Shown: one piece after another, positions 8,581 to 17,173 of the stretch
Position numbering within the stretch: position 1 is the stretch's first letter
How the letters are laid out: each line of letters opens with the position of its first letter
Assembly: GCF_001021505.1 (NCBI RefSeq)
Contig: NZ_LDPO01000001.1
Span: 124,001-188,000 of the forward strand
Reading direction: 5' to 3'
From: Mycolicibacter heraklionensis
GTDB lineage: Bacteria > Actinomycetota > Actinomycetes > Mycobacteriales > Mycobacteriaceae
Length of the DNA stretch: 64,000 nucleotides
Translations under genes and position numbers: made by a program
Notes under the pieces: model-generated
Told to the model about the DNA's origin: nothing
The model's database searches: none
The model's input: the letters and a program-made list of their open reading frames with translations, nothing else

Positions 8581-9713
8581 ACCGTCACACCACTCGCACC
8601 AAGTCCATCGCGATCGGATTGGCCCTCGTCGCGTTCAGCGGAATTCTGATCTGGTGCCTCACATCCGGCGACCCACACCGCGCGCTGACCGTTACGGCGC
8701 AGTTCGAAGAAGCCGTCGGACTCTACGAGGGCAATGCGGTATCAGTGCTCGGCATGCCGGTCGGGAAAGTCACCGAGATCAACCCCAAAGACAGCTACGT
8801 GGAGGTGAAGCTCGTCATCGATAGGGACATCGACATTCCCGCCGATGTTCAGGCGGTTACCGTCGCCACGTCCATCCTCACCGATCGGCATGTCGAACTG
8901 ACGCCCACGTACGGCGGCGGTCCAAAATTGCGCGACGGCGACGTGGTGGGTCTGGCCCGCACCAGAACGCCCGTCGAGTTCGATCGCACACTGGCCATGG
9001 CCGACAAGCTGTCTCGCGCTCTGGACGGTGATGGTCAGGGCCGCGGTCCGCTTGCCAACCTGATCGGAATCGGGGCCAAGATATCGTCCGGCAACGGACC
9101 CGAGATCAAGTCGGCCCTCGATCAGCTCTCTGCGGCCTTACGCCTGAGCTCCGACAACGGCGCCGCCACCGGAAAGACCATTTCGTCCATCGCCGCCAGC
9201 CTCGCCGACTTGACCCAGGCGGCTGCGGACAACGACACCACGATCCGCGAATTCGGTTCGAACATTCGCGCGCTCAGCGATGTGATCGCCGCCGAGAACC
9301 TTGGTGCCGGCAGTACCGGCGCCAAGGCCAACCAGATCCTGGACCAGGCCGCAGCCCTGCTGGAAAGGAATCGCGACACCATGAAAGGCGCCGTCGGTGA
9401 TTTCGGCGCCCTCACGACCACTCTCACCGACAATCGCCGCCAGGTCGAAGAGATCCTCGACGTTCTGCCCCTGGTGGGCACCAACATCTACAACGCCGTT
9501 GATCCCAGCGGCCACACCCTGCGGATCCACCCCACGCTCGACAAGCTGCTGCTCAACGGCCAGATGGCCAAGGAGATCTGCAATCTGGCCGGTATCAAAG
9601 ACCTTGGCTGTGCCACCGGGACGGTCGCCGACAATGCACCAGAATTCGGCACCACTTTCTTCGTGGAGGGAATGACCGGACTACTCGAACACATGGCGGG
9701 AGTCGGACGATGA
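8577..9713 (+). CDS. mceD: MceD: MCE family protein
   Basis: This is a 378-residue MCE protein starting at ATG 8577 in the ATGA overlap with mceC; the frame extends upstream to 8460, but that part lies inside mceC. It has an N-terminal membrane helix at about residues 9-28, an MCE domain at about 35-115 (LTVTAQFEEAVGLYEGNAV) and a helical region with Asp/Ala-rich heptads. The C-terminal section has two Cys residues (EICNLAGIKDLGCATG). The stop overlaps mceE by 4 bp. Confidence 0.92.
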   Translation: MNRHTTRTKSIAIGLALVAFSGILIWCLTSGDPHRALTVTAQFEEAVGLYEGNAVSVLGMPVGKVTEINPKDSYVEVKLVIDRDIDIPADVQAVTVATSILTDRHVELTPTYGGGPKLRDGDVVGLARTRTPVEFDRTLAMADKLSRALDGDGQGRGPLANLIGIGAKISSGNGPEIKSALDQLSAALRLSSDNGAATGKTISSIAASLADLTQAAADNDTTIREFGSNIRALSDVIAAENLGAGSTGAKANQILDQAAALLERNRDTMKGAVGDFGALTTTLTDNRRQVEEILDVLPLVGTNIYNAVDPSGHTLRIHPTLDKLLLNGQMAKEICNLAGIKDLGCATGTVADNAPEFGTTFFVEGMTGLLEHMAGVGR

Positions 9714-10843
9714 CGCCACAGCGGGGGATCACCGCGGTCCGCCGTGCGGTCCGATCCGCGGTCGCCGCGGGATTGGTATGGGCGTTGGCCGGTTGCGCGG
9801 GCGGCCTGGCAGACATTCCCCTGCCGGCGCCGGGGCGGGTCGACGGGGACATCACCCTGACAGCCCTATTCACCAACGCGTTGAACCTTCCCGTGAAAGC
9901 GAAGGTAAAGCTCAACGGCGCCGACATCGGCGAAGTCGAATCCATTCATGCTCAAGACTTCTCGGCTGTGGTGACGATGAAAGTCAGTGCCGACATAGCG
10001 CTGTACACCGACACCATCGCCGAGTTGCGCTCAGCGACTCCACTGGGCGACATCTTCATCGCGGTGCGACGCGGATCCAATACCACGGACGATTCTGCGC
10101 GGCTGCGCGACGGCGACACCATCGCCTTGGACCACACGACTTCCGCCGCAACGATCGAAGACGTACTCGGCTCGGCCGCGCTCCTGGTCAACGGCGGCGC
10201 GATACGCCGTCTGGTGTCAACGGTCAATGGGGCGGGCACGGCGGTGGGCGGGCGGGGCGAAAAGGTCGCCGCACTGCTGCATAACTCCAACGCACTGCTG
10301 GCGCGGCTGAATGACCGCTCGACGCAGATCGACAACGCGCTGCGCAACACCTCCGATCTCGCCGCCACCTTGTCGGATCGCCGCGAGACCCTCAATACGG
10401 TTCTCGCAGCGGCCACGCCGGCCACGGAGGCCCTCGCCGACAACGCCACCAGCGTCGCCGACCTGCTTTCTGCGACCGGCCGGATCACCGCCCAGCTCAA
10501 CCGCTTTCCATCGATGCAGGGCACCGATACCCGGAGCACCATCAGCGATCTCAACCGACTGTCCGACGTCTTCAACCAGATCGCCACCGACCCTGACCTC
10601 AATCTGAACATCTGGAATCGGATGATCACCGGGATCACCCATATCACCAGCGGGCCCGACATCCACGCGGTCGGAGTCGTCACGCAGCTGGCGATCGCGG
10701 CGTTGCCCGACAAGAACTATCCCGGTGATCCCGGAATTCACGGTCCCGACGGCACGGACTGGCACGCCATGATCGGCAGCCTCCGATATGAGTGGAACCT
10801 GTTGTTGAGCCGCATATACGGGCCTGAGCATCAGCCGCGATGA
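9710..10843 (+). CDS. mceE: MceE: MCE family lipoprotein (LprM type)
   Basis: This is a 377-residue MCE subunit carrying a lipoprotein signal: an Arg-rich n-region, a hydrophobic stretch, then the lipobox LAGC with the modified cysteine at C29. MceE subunits are the lipoprotein members of Mce complexes. The MCE domain lies at about residues 45-120 (LTALFTNALNLPVKAKVKL), and a helical rod follows. The start and stop overlap mceD and mceF by 4 bp each. Confidence 0.93.
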   Translation: MTPQRGITAVRRAVRSAVAAGLVWALAGCAGGLADIPLPAPGRVDGDITLTALFTNALNLPVKAKVKLNGADIGEVESIHAQDFSAVVTMKVSADIALYTDTIAELRSATPLGDIFIAVRRGSNTTDDSARLRDGDTIALDHTTSAATIEDVLGSAALLVNGGAIRRLVSTVNGAGTAVGGRGEKVAALLHNSNALLARLNDRSTQIDNALRNTSDLAATLSDRRETLNTVLAAATPATEALADNATSVADLLSATGRITAQLNRFPSMQGTDTRSTISDLNRLSDVFNQIATDPDLNLNIWNRMITGITHITSGPDIHAVGVVTQLAIAALPDKNYPGDPGIHGPDGTDWHAMIGSLRYEWNLLLSRIYGPEHQPR

Positions 10844-12126
10844 TGAACAGCCCACTGCACCTCCTGGAAGCGCCGGCGCGACTGCTGGTCGATTCGGCAC
10901 ACACCCTGCGCCGCCACCGTGTCGCGGTGTCGGCGGCTGGCATCATCATCACCCTGATCGTCGTGTTGGTCTATATCGTCGGCGGAACCCTGGGCATAAG
11001 CCCTTTCCGTTCGACCATCGCCGTGCGGGTGCACCTGCGCGAATCAGGGGGTCTGCTGCCGAATCAGGACGTCACGTTGCGTGGGGTACGGATCGGCAAG
11101 GTCGACGCGGTATTGCTCGGCGACACCGATGTCGTCGCATCGGTCTCGATCGACAGCCGGAAGCGGGTGCCGCGAAACAGCCGAGTCCGGGTTTCAGCTC
11201 TGTCAGCGGCTGGCGAGCAGTACCTGGACTTCCAGCCCGAGCAGCCCGGCGGGCCCGCCCTTACCGACGGTGCCGTCATCGACCAGGACCAGACCGCGGT
11301 GCCGGTCTCGCTGGCGCAACTTCTTGCCGACGCCAACGGGCTGCTGGCTCAAGTGGATCCAGAGAAGCTTGCTGCCATCACCACCGAACTTCGGGTATCG
11401 AATCAGGGGCCGGCCAAGCTCGCGGCCCTGCTTGACGGCGGGGCATTCCTCATCTCAACCCTCGACTCGGTACTGCCCGAAACAGTGAGTGTCCTGCGGA
11501 CCAGCCGTACCGTCCTGACCACCTTCGCCGACACCGGACCCGGGTTGATCAGCACCTCGCACAACCTGCACGACATCATGGCAGGAGCCCGGTCCATGGA
11601 TGGTGGATTCCGCGTCCTGATGGATCGCGGCCAGCGTCCCCTCACCATGATGGACAGAATCGTCGACGACAACTCCGACACGATGGTCCAGCTGCTGGGC
11701 AATCTCGTCAGCACCGCCCAACTCTCGTCCGCGCGGCTGCCCGCCCTGAACGAAATCGTCAACTCGGATCGCGGCGGCTCGGCGGTAGAGGCGTTGAGCG
11801 GCGTGGTGCGCGACGGGGCGGTCTGGGTGATCGCGGATCTCTACCCGCGGTACAGCTGCGACTACGGGCTTCCGCCGCTTCCGCCCGCCATACCGAACTA
11901 TCCCGAGCCGTATCTGTACACCTACTGCAAAAATCCCGACCCGTCCGTTCTGGTCCGCGGCGCCCGTAACGCACCACGTCCGCCCGAGGATGACACGGCG
12001 GGCCCACCCCCCGGTTATGACCCGAGGGCTCAAGCCGATCCGGTTCCGCCGGACCCACGCACGCTGCAGACGCCATTCGGTGGCGTACCGATGCAGGTGC
12101 AACTACCCCCGGACCCGCCGAGCTGA
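10840..12126 (+). CDS. mceF: MceF: MCE family protein
   Basis: This is a 428-residue MCE protein with a membrane helix at about residues 24-46, an MCE domain at about 60-140 (RVHLRESGGLLPNQDVTLRG), a helical rod, and a Tyr/Pro-rich C-terminal extension (about 340-428) likely to sit in the cell wall. Two adjacent ATG codons begin at 10840 (MM); either may be used. The stop TGA shares a base with the ATG of the next gene (TGATG at 12124-12128). It closes the mceA-F set. Confidence 0.93.
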   Translation: MMNSPLHLLEAPARLLVDSAHTLRRHRVAVSAAGIIITLIVVLVYIVGGTLGISPFRSTIAVRVHLRESGGLLPNQDVTLRGVRIGKVDAVLLGDTDVVASVSIDSRKRVPRNSRVRVSALSAAGEQYLDFQPEQPGGPALTDGAVIDQDQTAVPVSLAQLLADANGLLAQVDPEKLAAITTELRVSNQGPAKLAALLDGGAFLISTLDSVLPETVSVLRTSRTVLTTFADTGPGLISTSHNLHDIMAGARSMDGGFRVLMDRGQRPLTMMDRIVDDNSDTMVQLLGNLVSTAQLSSARLPALNEIVNSDRGGSAVEALSGVVRDGAVWVIADLYPRYSCDYGLPPLPPAIPNYPEPYLYTYCKNPDPSVLVRGARNAPRPPEDDTAGPPPGYDPRAQADPVPPDPRTLQTPFGGVPMQVQLPPDPPS

Positions 12127-12704
12127 TGAAAGAGGCAAGCATGGCAACGCAACTCGTCGAGCAAGACGTCGCGGCCGGCGTCTCCGAGAAGAACAGCGCA
12201 GCTGCTGGCGCGACAACCGCCGAACCCCGGCACCGACGCCGCCGTAACCTGTTCGCGGCCACGGCCGTCATATCCGCAGCGGCAGCACTGGCATTCCTGG
12301 GCTGGCAATACAAACAGCACGACGATGTCGCGGCGGCGAGTGGAGCGGCGCTGGCCGCCGCCCGCGACTACGCCGTAGCGCTGACGAGCATCGATTCCAG
12401 CGGTGTCGACGACAACTTTGCGAAGGTCGTCGACGGTGCCACGGGCGAGTTCAAGGACATGTACAGCCAGTCCGCGACCCAGTTGCGACAGGTGCTGATC
12501 GACAACAAGGCGATGAGCAAGGGAGTTGTCGTGGACGCTGCGGTCAAGTCGGCGGCCAAGCACAAGGTCGAGGTCCTGCTGTTCGTTGACCAGGCGATCA
12601 CCAACGTAGCCAATCCCAATACCCGGCTTGACCGTAGCCGGGTGGCAATGACGATGGAACTGATCGGCGGCCGATGGCTGGCCAGTCGCGTCGAGCTGAA
12701 ATAG
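12126..12704 (+). CDS. Mce-associated membrane protein
   Basis: This is a 192-residue protein with a short cytoplasmic Arg-rich stretch (RHRRRRN), one membrane helix at about residues 43-60 and an extracytoplasmic alpha+beta domain with a long first helix (DVAAASGAALAAARDYAVAL). This is the standard shape of Mce-associated proteins, which stabilise the complex. ATG 12126 overlaps the mceF stop by one base; ATG 12141, five codons in, is also possible. It is the counterpart by position of Mce-associated genes after mce3F in M. tuberculosis. Confidence 0.85.
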   Translation: MKEASMATQLVEQDVAAGVSEKNSAAAGATTAEPRHRRRRNLFAATAVISAAAALAFLGWQYKQHDDVAAASGAALAAARDYAVALTSIDSSGVDDNFAKVVDGATGEFKDMYSQSATQLRQVLIDNKAMSKGVVVDAAVKSAAKHKVEVLLFVDQAITNVANPNTRLDRSRVAMTMELIGGRWLASRVELK

Positions 12705-13402
12705 TGCTCGCTGCACGGTGTATTGCGATGCTGCTGGTGCTGCTCACACTGAGCAACATCGTCCTTGCGGGTGTGGCCCGAGCCGGGCCTGCCGAAGCAA
12801 TGATCTCCGGTACCAGCCCGGACGGGCTGGGGACTTGGACAGTGCACTATCAACGCCTCGACGACGGCGGCTCACCGGTGGACCAGGCCATCAACGATCA
12901 CATTGACGCCGAGGCGAACCGTGAAGTCACCCAAGCCACGTGGGACGGATCCACCAGACGGCCCTGGACATTCGATGCGACCGGAACGATCAGCGTGCGG
13001 CCCGCGACCGTGTCCGAGGTGTTCGTCGGTGCATACAACACCGCCGAACCGCACATGCCAAGGCAAACGGTGGGCACTGTCGTCTGCGACACCCGCAGCG
13101 GCGACATCATCACCTGGGACAACCTGTTTCGCGACAAAACGGCCGGCCTGATCCGCCTCGGGGAGGGGGTAGAGGCGAGGCTCGCCACGGTGGCTTCGCC
13201 GACGCAGTTGCGCGACTGGCGGCGCGCCGGCCAGTTTGCCCCGGTCGATGTCAACTTCAAGTATTGGATCCCAACGCGCGAGGGCGTTGAGTTTCACTTT
13301 CCCCCGGTCCAATTCGGCCCAGGGATCAAGGTCGTCACGGTCCCCTGGCCGACGATCGACGATCAGATCGCGCCGGAGTTTCTCTCGATCTCCCAACGTT
13401 GA
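12674..13402 (+). CDS. Secreted RsiV/DUF3298-like protein at the end of the mce operon
   Basis: This is a 242-residue protein. A signal peptide (hydrophobic core AMLLVLLTLSNIVLAGVARA) ends near residue 38. The mature domain begins GTWTVHYQRLDDGGSPVDQAIN and continues with helix-strand repeats and a conserved TWDNLF segment. That is the pattern of the RsiV-type DUF3298 fold, a periplasmic domain found in anti-sigma factors and lysozyme-binding proteins. The start is ambiguous: ATG 12674 overlaps the previous gene by 31 bp, whereas GTG 12704 overlaps only its TAG by one base and keeps the signal peptide. A similar gene closes mce3-type clusters, so it is probably an envelope accessory factor. 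Confidence 0.75.
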   Translation: MAGQSRRAEIVLAARCIAMLLVLLTLSNIVLAGVARAGPAEAMISGTSPDGLGTWTVHYQRLDDGGSPVDQAINDHIDAEANREVTQATWDGSTRRPWTFDATGTISVRPATVSEVFVGAYNTAEPHMPRQTVGTVVCDTRSGDIITWDNLFRDKTAGLIRLGEGVEARLATVASPTQLRDWRRAGQFAPVDVNFKYWIPTREGVEFHFPPVQFGPGIKVVTVPWPTIDDQIAPEFLSISQR

Positions 13403-13418
13403 CCAAATATCTGTTCCG
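13402..13418. promoter_or_regulatory. Candidate operator ahead of the amidohydrolase gene
   Basis: ACCAAATATCTGTTCCG lies 56 bp before the amidohydrolase ATG. Fourteen of its 17 bases match the element upstream of the SDR gene (16204-16220), and its first nine bases (ACCAAATAT) recur exactly upstream of the double-TetR gene (14815). All three genes are consecutive, which suggests a shared binding site, most simply for the two-domain TetR protein. The same A+T-rich stretch could also form part of a promoter. Confidence 0.4.
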
Positions 13419-13474
13419 CCGTAGAGTCGGACGGGCGACGAGTGTGGCATACCCGCACAGCACAAGGAGCCCGT

Positions 13475-14761
13475 ATGAACATGGACGACTTCGTCCTCGT
13501 TTCCGTCGACGATCATCTTGTCGAGCCGCCCGACATGTTCGACGGTCACATCCCAGATAGGTACAAACACGATGTGCCCAAGTTGATCCAGCGCGCCGAC
13601 GGTACTGACGCCTGGGTCTTCGAGGGACAAGAGGCCACCAACGTCGGCCTCAACGCAGTGGCCGGTCGTCCGCCGGATGAGTATGGCGCGGAGCCGACGA
13701 AATTGAGCGAGATCCGGGAGGGGTGCTACAACATCCACGAGCGGATCCGCGACATGAACGCCAACGGCGTTGCCGCCGCGATGAACTTCCCGTCCTATCC
13801 GCAGTTCTGCGGACAGTACTTCGCGCGCGCCAAGGACAAAGACCTCGGGTTGGCGGTGCTGCGGGCCTACAACGACTGGCACATCGACGAATGGTGCGCC
13901 ACCTACCCGGGTCGGATGATCCCGCTGGCTCTGCCGCCGATCTGGGACCCGAACCTGATGGCCGACGAAGTCCGGCGAGTGGCCAAGAAGGGCTGCCACG
14001 CGGTCACCTTCTCGGAGAACCCGACCAAGCTGGAATACCCGTCGCTGCACGATCCACATTGGGATCCGTTCTGGCAGGCCTGCAGTGACGAAAACACGGT
14101 CGTCTGCCTGCACATCGGGTCGTCTTCGTCGGTCGTGATCACGTCCATCGATGCCCCGGTCGACACGATGATCACCTTGCAACCGATGAGCATCGTCAAC
14201 GCGGCGGCGGACCTGGTCTGGTCGCCGACGCTGCGCAAGTTTCCCGAGCTGACCTTCGCGCTCTCCGAAGGCGGCATCGGCTGGATTCCGTACTTCCTCG
14301 AGCGCGTCGACCGGGTCTACAAGATGCACCGCGCCTGGACCCATCAGAACTTTGGTGACAAGCTGCCCAGCGAGGTCTTCCTGGAGCGGATCGTGACGTG
14401 TTTCATCGACGACGGCTTCGGTATCGAGAGCCGGCACAAGCTCAACCTCGACATGATCACCTGGGAGTGCGACTACCCCCACTCGGACTCGACGTGGCCG
14501 CTGGCGCCGGAGTCGCTCGCCGGTTACCTGACCGGGGTTCCCGATGACGAGATCGACAAGATCACCCACGAGAACGCACTGCGGCTCTTCTCCTTTGACA
14601 TGTTCGGGCACCTGGCTCGGGACCAGGTCACGGTAGGCGCACTGCGGGCGCAGGCCCGCGATGTGGACCTGGGTTACCGCTCCTCGGAGCGGCTGAAGAA
14701 GACCGGCACCGACACCGTGACGGTCCTCGACCTGGCCGCCAAGCTGCCCACCGGAACCTGA
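13475..14761 (+). CDS. Amidohydrolase family protein (amidohydrolase 2, metal-dependent)
   Basis: This is a 428-residue TIM-barrel hydrolase or decarboxylase-like protein. The N-terminal VDDHLVEPPDMFDGHIPDRY carries the conserved DxH-type metal site of the family, except that it reads DDH. Later HIGSSSS and WECDYPHSDSTWP (about residues 330-342) supply further metal ligands, the latter being the family's hallmark WxxDYPHxD motif. ATG 13475 is preceded by AAGGAG at 13465-13470; an upstream in-frame ATG at 13442 lies too close to the motif region and lacks an RBS. Members act on aromatic or carboxylic substrates. The role may be linked to the adjacent SDR under the double-TetR regulator. Confidence 0.87.
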   Translation: MNMDDFVLVSVDDHLVEPPDMFDGHIPDRYKHDVPKLIQRADGTDAWVFEGQEATNVGLNAVAGRPPDEYGAEPTKLSEIREGCYNIHERIRDMNANGVAAAMNFPSYPQFCGQYFARAKDKDLGLAVLRAYNDWHIDEWCATYPGRMIPLALPPIWDPNLMADEVRRVAKKGCHAVTFSENPTKLEYPSLHDPHWDPFWQACSDENTVVCLHIGSSSSVVITSIDAPVDTMITLQPMSIVNAAADLVWSPTLRKFPELTFALSEGGIGWIPYFLERVDRVYKMHRAWTHQNFGDKLPSEVFLERIVTCFIDDGFGIESRHKLNLDMITWECDYPHSDSTWPLAPESLAGYLTGVPDDEIDKITHENALRLFSFDMFGHLARDQVTVGALRAQARDVDLGYRSSERLKKTGTDTVTVLDLAAKLPTGT

Positions 14762-14814
14762 CCGGGCCCCGGCCCCAACTGCCCGGTCCAGCAGTCACAT
14801 TCTGGTACCGTTCA

Positions 14815-14828
14815 ACCAAATATTCGGT
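14815..14828. promoter_or_regulatory. Near-palindromic operator candidate upstream of the double-TetR gene
   Basis: ACCAAATATTCGGT is a 14-bp palindrome with one mismatched pair, 49 bp before the GTG start. It shares ACCAAATAT with the site before the amidohydrolase gene. Autoregulation by the encoded TetR protein is the simplest reading, inferred from position only. Confidence 0.4.
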
Positions 14829-14877
14829 CGTTCGTGCTCGGGCCGTCCCGGCTGATCACGGGAGCAGTGGAGGTGCG

Positions 14878-16182
14878 GTGGGGCGCCGAAAGCCAACCGG
14901 AGCGGCATCTTCTGCGAACCACACCGGCGGCTATGACGACGGCACACGCCGCACCGAGATTCTCCAGACCGCCGCCACGTTGATCGCCTCGTCGGGCCTA
15001 CGAACCTCGCTGCAGGAGATCGCCGACGCCGCCGGGATTCTGCCCGGCAGCCTGTACCACCATTTCGACTCCAAAGAAGCCATCCTGGTCGAGCTGGTCC
15101 GGCGCTACCATGCCGACCTCGAGCGCCTCGGCGAGGTGGCACATGAGCGGTTGGACGAACTGGGACCCCAGCCAGGTGCCGAAGCCATCGTCGAACTGGG
15201 ATCGGCGATCGCGCGGTGCGCCGTCGCACATCGTGCCGCGCTGCAGATGTCGTTCTACGAGGCGCCCAGCGCAAACCCCGAACTGGTCAAGCTGCTTCAG
15301 GAACCGCCCACCAACGCCCAGCAGGCGATGCTGCAGACGCTGCGGGCCGCACGATGGAGCGGCTACATCCGGCCCGATATCGACCTGCCGACGCTGGCCG
15401 ACCGGATCTGTCAGTCGATGATGCACGTAGGGCTGGACGTCATTCGGCACAAGGCGGCCGCTGATCAGACCGCAGCGCTGCTCAGCCGCATCATGTTGCA
15501 GGGCTTGGCCGCCCGTGAGCACAGCGATGAGGAGTTGGACCACTCCCCCGCCTTCGTCGCCGCCGAAGAGGCAATCAAGACCTGGGCTGACGAGAATCCG
15601 GCGGAAGACAACGACAAGGCCGCGCACATTCGCGCGGTGGCTCGCGCTGAGTTCGGCAGCAAGGGCTACGAGGTCACCACCGTTCGCGACATCGCTTCCG
15701 CGGCGGGAATGGGAACCGGCACGGTCTACCGATTGATCGGTTCCAAGGACGAACTCCTGGCATCGATCATGGCGTCGTTCGGAGCCAAAGCCGGTGGCGG
15801 GTTCGCGGCCGTGCTGCGCGCGGACGCAACGCCCATTGAGAAACTCGACGCCCTGAGCTGGATCAATATCAATGCCCTGGAACAGTTCCCAGATGAGTGG
15901 AAGATCCAGCTCGCGTGGATGCGCTATTCCCCGCCGGACACTCCCAACCCCGGCCTGGCATTCACCACCCGGCTGCGACAGCTCAAGTCGCTGTTGTCCG
16001 ACGGGACCCGCTCGGGCGAAATCCGAATCGAGACTCCCTCCATGGAGATGTTGTCGCGATGCGTGATGGACTTGCTGTGGATTCCGGAGAACATCGTGCG
16101 GGGCCAGGGCACCCGTACCGCGTTGACCCTGGCCCGCGACACGCTGGTCCGGGGGGCCGCGCAGCGCAAACCCACCGGGTAG
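14878..16182 (+). CDS. Transcriptional regulator with two tandem TetR domains
   Basis: This is a 434-residue protein, twice the usual TetR length, with two complete TetR DNA-binding domains. The first is at about residues 21-68 (ASSGLRTSLQEIADAAG then SLYHHFDSKEA) and the second at about 245-292 (EFGSKGYEVTTVRDIASAAG then TVYRLIGSKDELL). Each is followed by its own helical ligand region. The start is GTG 14878 with GGAGGT at 14868-14873. The same two-domain design occurs in Mce3R, the regulator of mce3 in M. tuberculosis, though the sequences do not look close. It lies between the amidohydrolase and SDR genes and downstream of the mce operon, any of which it may control. Confidence 0.9.
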   Translation: MGRRKPTGAASSANHTGGYDDGTRRTEILQTAATLIASSGLRTSLQEIADAAGILPGSLYHHFDSKEAILVELVRRYHADLERLGEVAHERLDELGPQPGAEAIVELGSAIARCAVAHRAALQMSFYEAPSANPELVKLLQEPPTNAQQAMLQTLRAARWSGYIRPDIDLPTLADRICQSMMHVGLDVIRHKAAADQTAALLSRIMLQGLAAREHSDEELDHSPAFVAAEEAIKTWADENPAEDNDKAAHIRAVARAEFGSKGYEVTTVRDIASAAGMGTGTVYRLIGSKDELLASIMASFGAKAGGGFAAVLRADATPIEKLDALSWININALEQFPDEWKIQLAWMRYSPPDTPNPGLAFTTRLRQLKSLLSDGTRSGEIRIETPSMEMLSRCVMDLLWIPENIVRGQGTRTALTLARDTLVRGAAQRKPTG

Positions 16183-16185
16183 CAA

Positions 16186-16201
16186 CACCCCACCCGGGGT
16201 G
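16186..16201 (+). terminator. Candidate hairpin terminator after the double-TetR gene
   Basis: CACCCC (16186-16191), loop ACCC, GGGGTG (16196-16201) begins 4 bp after the stop codon. There is no U-run directly after it, only TTTT at 16211-16214, so it may be a weak I-shaped terminator or simply G+C-rich chance pairing. Confidence 0.35.
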
Positions 16202-16203
16202 CT

Positions 16204-16220
16204 ACCAAAGTTTTGTTCCG
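16204..16220. promoter_or_regulatory. Candidate operator upstream of the SDR gene
   Basis: ACCAAAGTTTTGTTCCG lies 43 bp before the SDR ATG and matches 14 of 17 bases of the element before the amidohydrolase gene (13402-13418). With the partial match at 14815 this makes three consecutive genes with a common upstream motif. Confidence 0.4.
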
Positions 16221-16262
16221 AAACCTATTGATAAAGGCCAAGCGGTCGCATAGGTTCGGTCC

Positions 16263-17141
16263 ATGTCCGGAAAGCTCAGCGGCAAGGTCGCATTCATCAC
16301 CGGTGCTGCCCGGGGGCAGGGGCGTGCCCATGCCCTCGCGATGGCCAGAGAAGGTGCCGACATCATCGCCGTCGACATCTGTCGCCAGATCGAGTCGAAC
16401 CCCTACCCGCTTGCCACCCCCGACGATCTGGCCGAAACCGAACGGGCGGTCAAGGAACTCGGCCGACGGGTGGTCGCCCGGATCGCCGACGTCCGCGAGC
16501 GCCACGAGTTGCGCGACGCGGTCGAGGCCGGGATGGCCGATCTGGGCAGGATCGACATCGTGGTCGCGAACGCGGGAATTCTGCCGATGGCGATGGGCAA
16601 GCCGGACCCGATGCAGTTCGTCGACGCCTCCGACGTGGACCTGCTGGGCGTGATGAACACGGTTGCCGTCGCCATTCCGCATCTGCCCGACGGGGCATCC
16701 ATCATCGTCACGGGCTCGACCGCCGGGATGATCCGCGGAACCACCGACAACCCGAACATGGGGCCGGGCGGCGCCGGCTACGGCTGGAGCAAGCGCATCG
16801 TCATGGAGTACGTCGACGAGATGTCTCTACACCTGGCGCCCAGGATGATCCGGGTCAACGCCATTCACCCGACCAACTGCAACACCCACCTCTTGCAGAA
16901 CGACGGCATGTATTCGATGTTCCGTCCCGACCTGACCGCCGAAGGCAAGAAGGCCACCCGCGAGGACGCCGAGCCGCTGTTCACTCTCTTCCAGGCCATG
17001 CCGATCCCCTACGTGGAGCCTGAAGACATGGCCAACCTCGGGGTGTTCCTGGCCAGCGATGACGCGCGCTACATCACCGGCCAGCACATCCGCGTCGATG
17101 CCGGCTCATTGCTCAAGTGGCCCAACGGCCCAGGCAGGTAG
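16263..17141 (+). CDS. Mycofactocin-coupled SDR family oxidoreductase
   Basis: This is a 292-residue short-chain dehydrogenase. The NAD-binding motif GAARGQGRAHA is at residues 15-25, and NAG lies in VVANAGILP. The catalytic Tyr and Lys appear in YGWSKR, and the Ser is probably in VTGSTAG. An insertion after the second strand (DICRQIESNPYPLATPDDLA, about residues 38-57) is the mark of the mycofactocin-coupled subfamily, whose NAD is held tightly and re-oxidised by the redox peptide mycofactocin. The substrate is probably an alcohol or hydroxy-lipid. The ATG at 16263 directly follows the shared upstream motif. Confidence 0.88.
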   Translation: MSGKLSGKVAFITGAARGQGRAHALAMAREGADIIAVDICRQIESNPYPLATPDDLAETERAVKELGRRVVARIADVRERHELRDAVEAGMADLGRIDIVVANAGILPMAMGKPDPMQFVDASDVDLLGVMNTVAVAIPHLPDGASIIVTGSTAGMIRGTTDNPNMGPGGAGYGWSKRIVMEYVDEMSLHLAPRMIRVNAIHPTNCNTHLLQNDGMYSMFRPDLTAEGKKATREDAEPLFTLFQAMPIPYVEPEDMANLGVFLASDDARYITGQHIRVDAGSLLKWPNGPGR

Positions 17142-17173
17142 ACCTCAGAACCGCAGCAGGTAGCGTCGATTCC

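Noticed and set aside
12872..14611. Long open frame antisense to the amidohydrolase gene
   Set aside because: Its product is Arg/Val/His-rich without domains. The opposite strand encodes a convincing amidohydrolase with an RBS. High G+C makes such antisense frames common.
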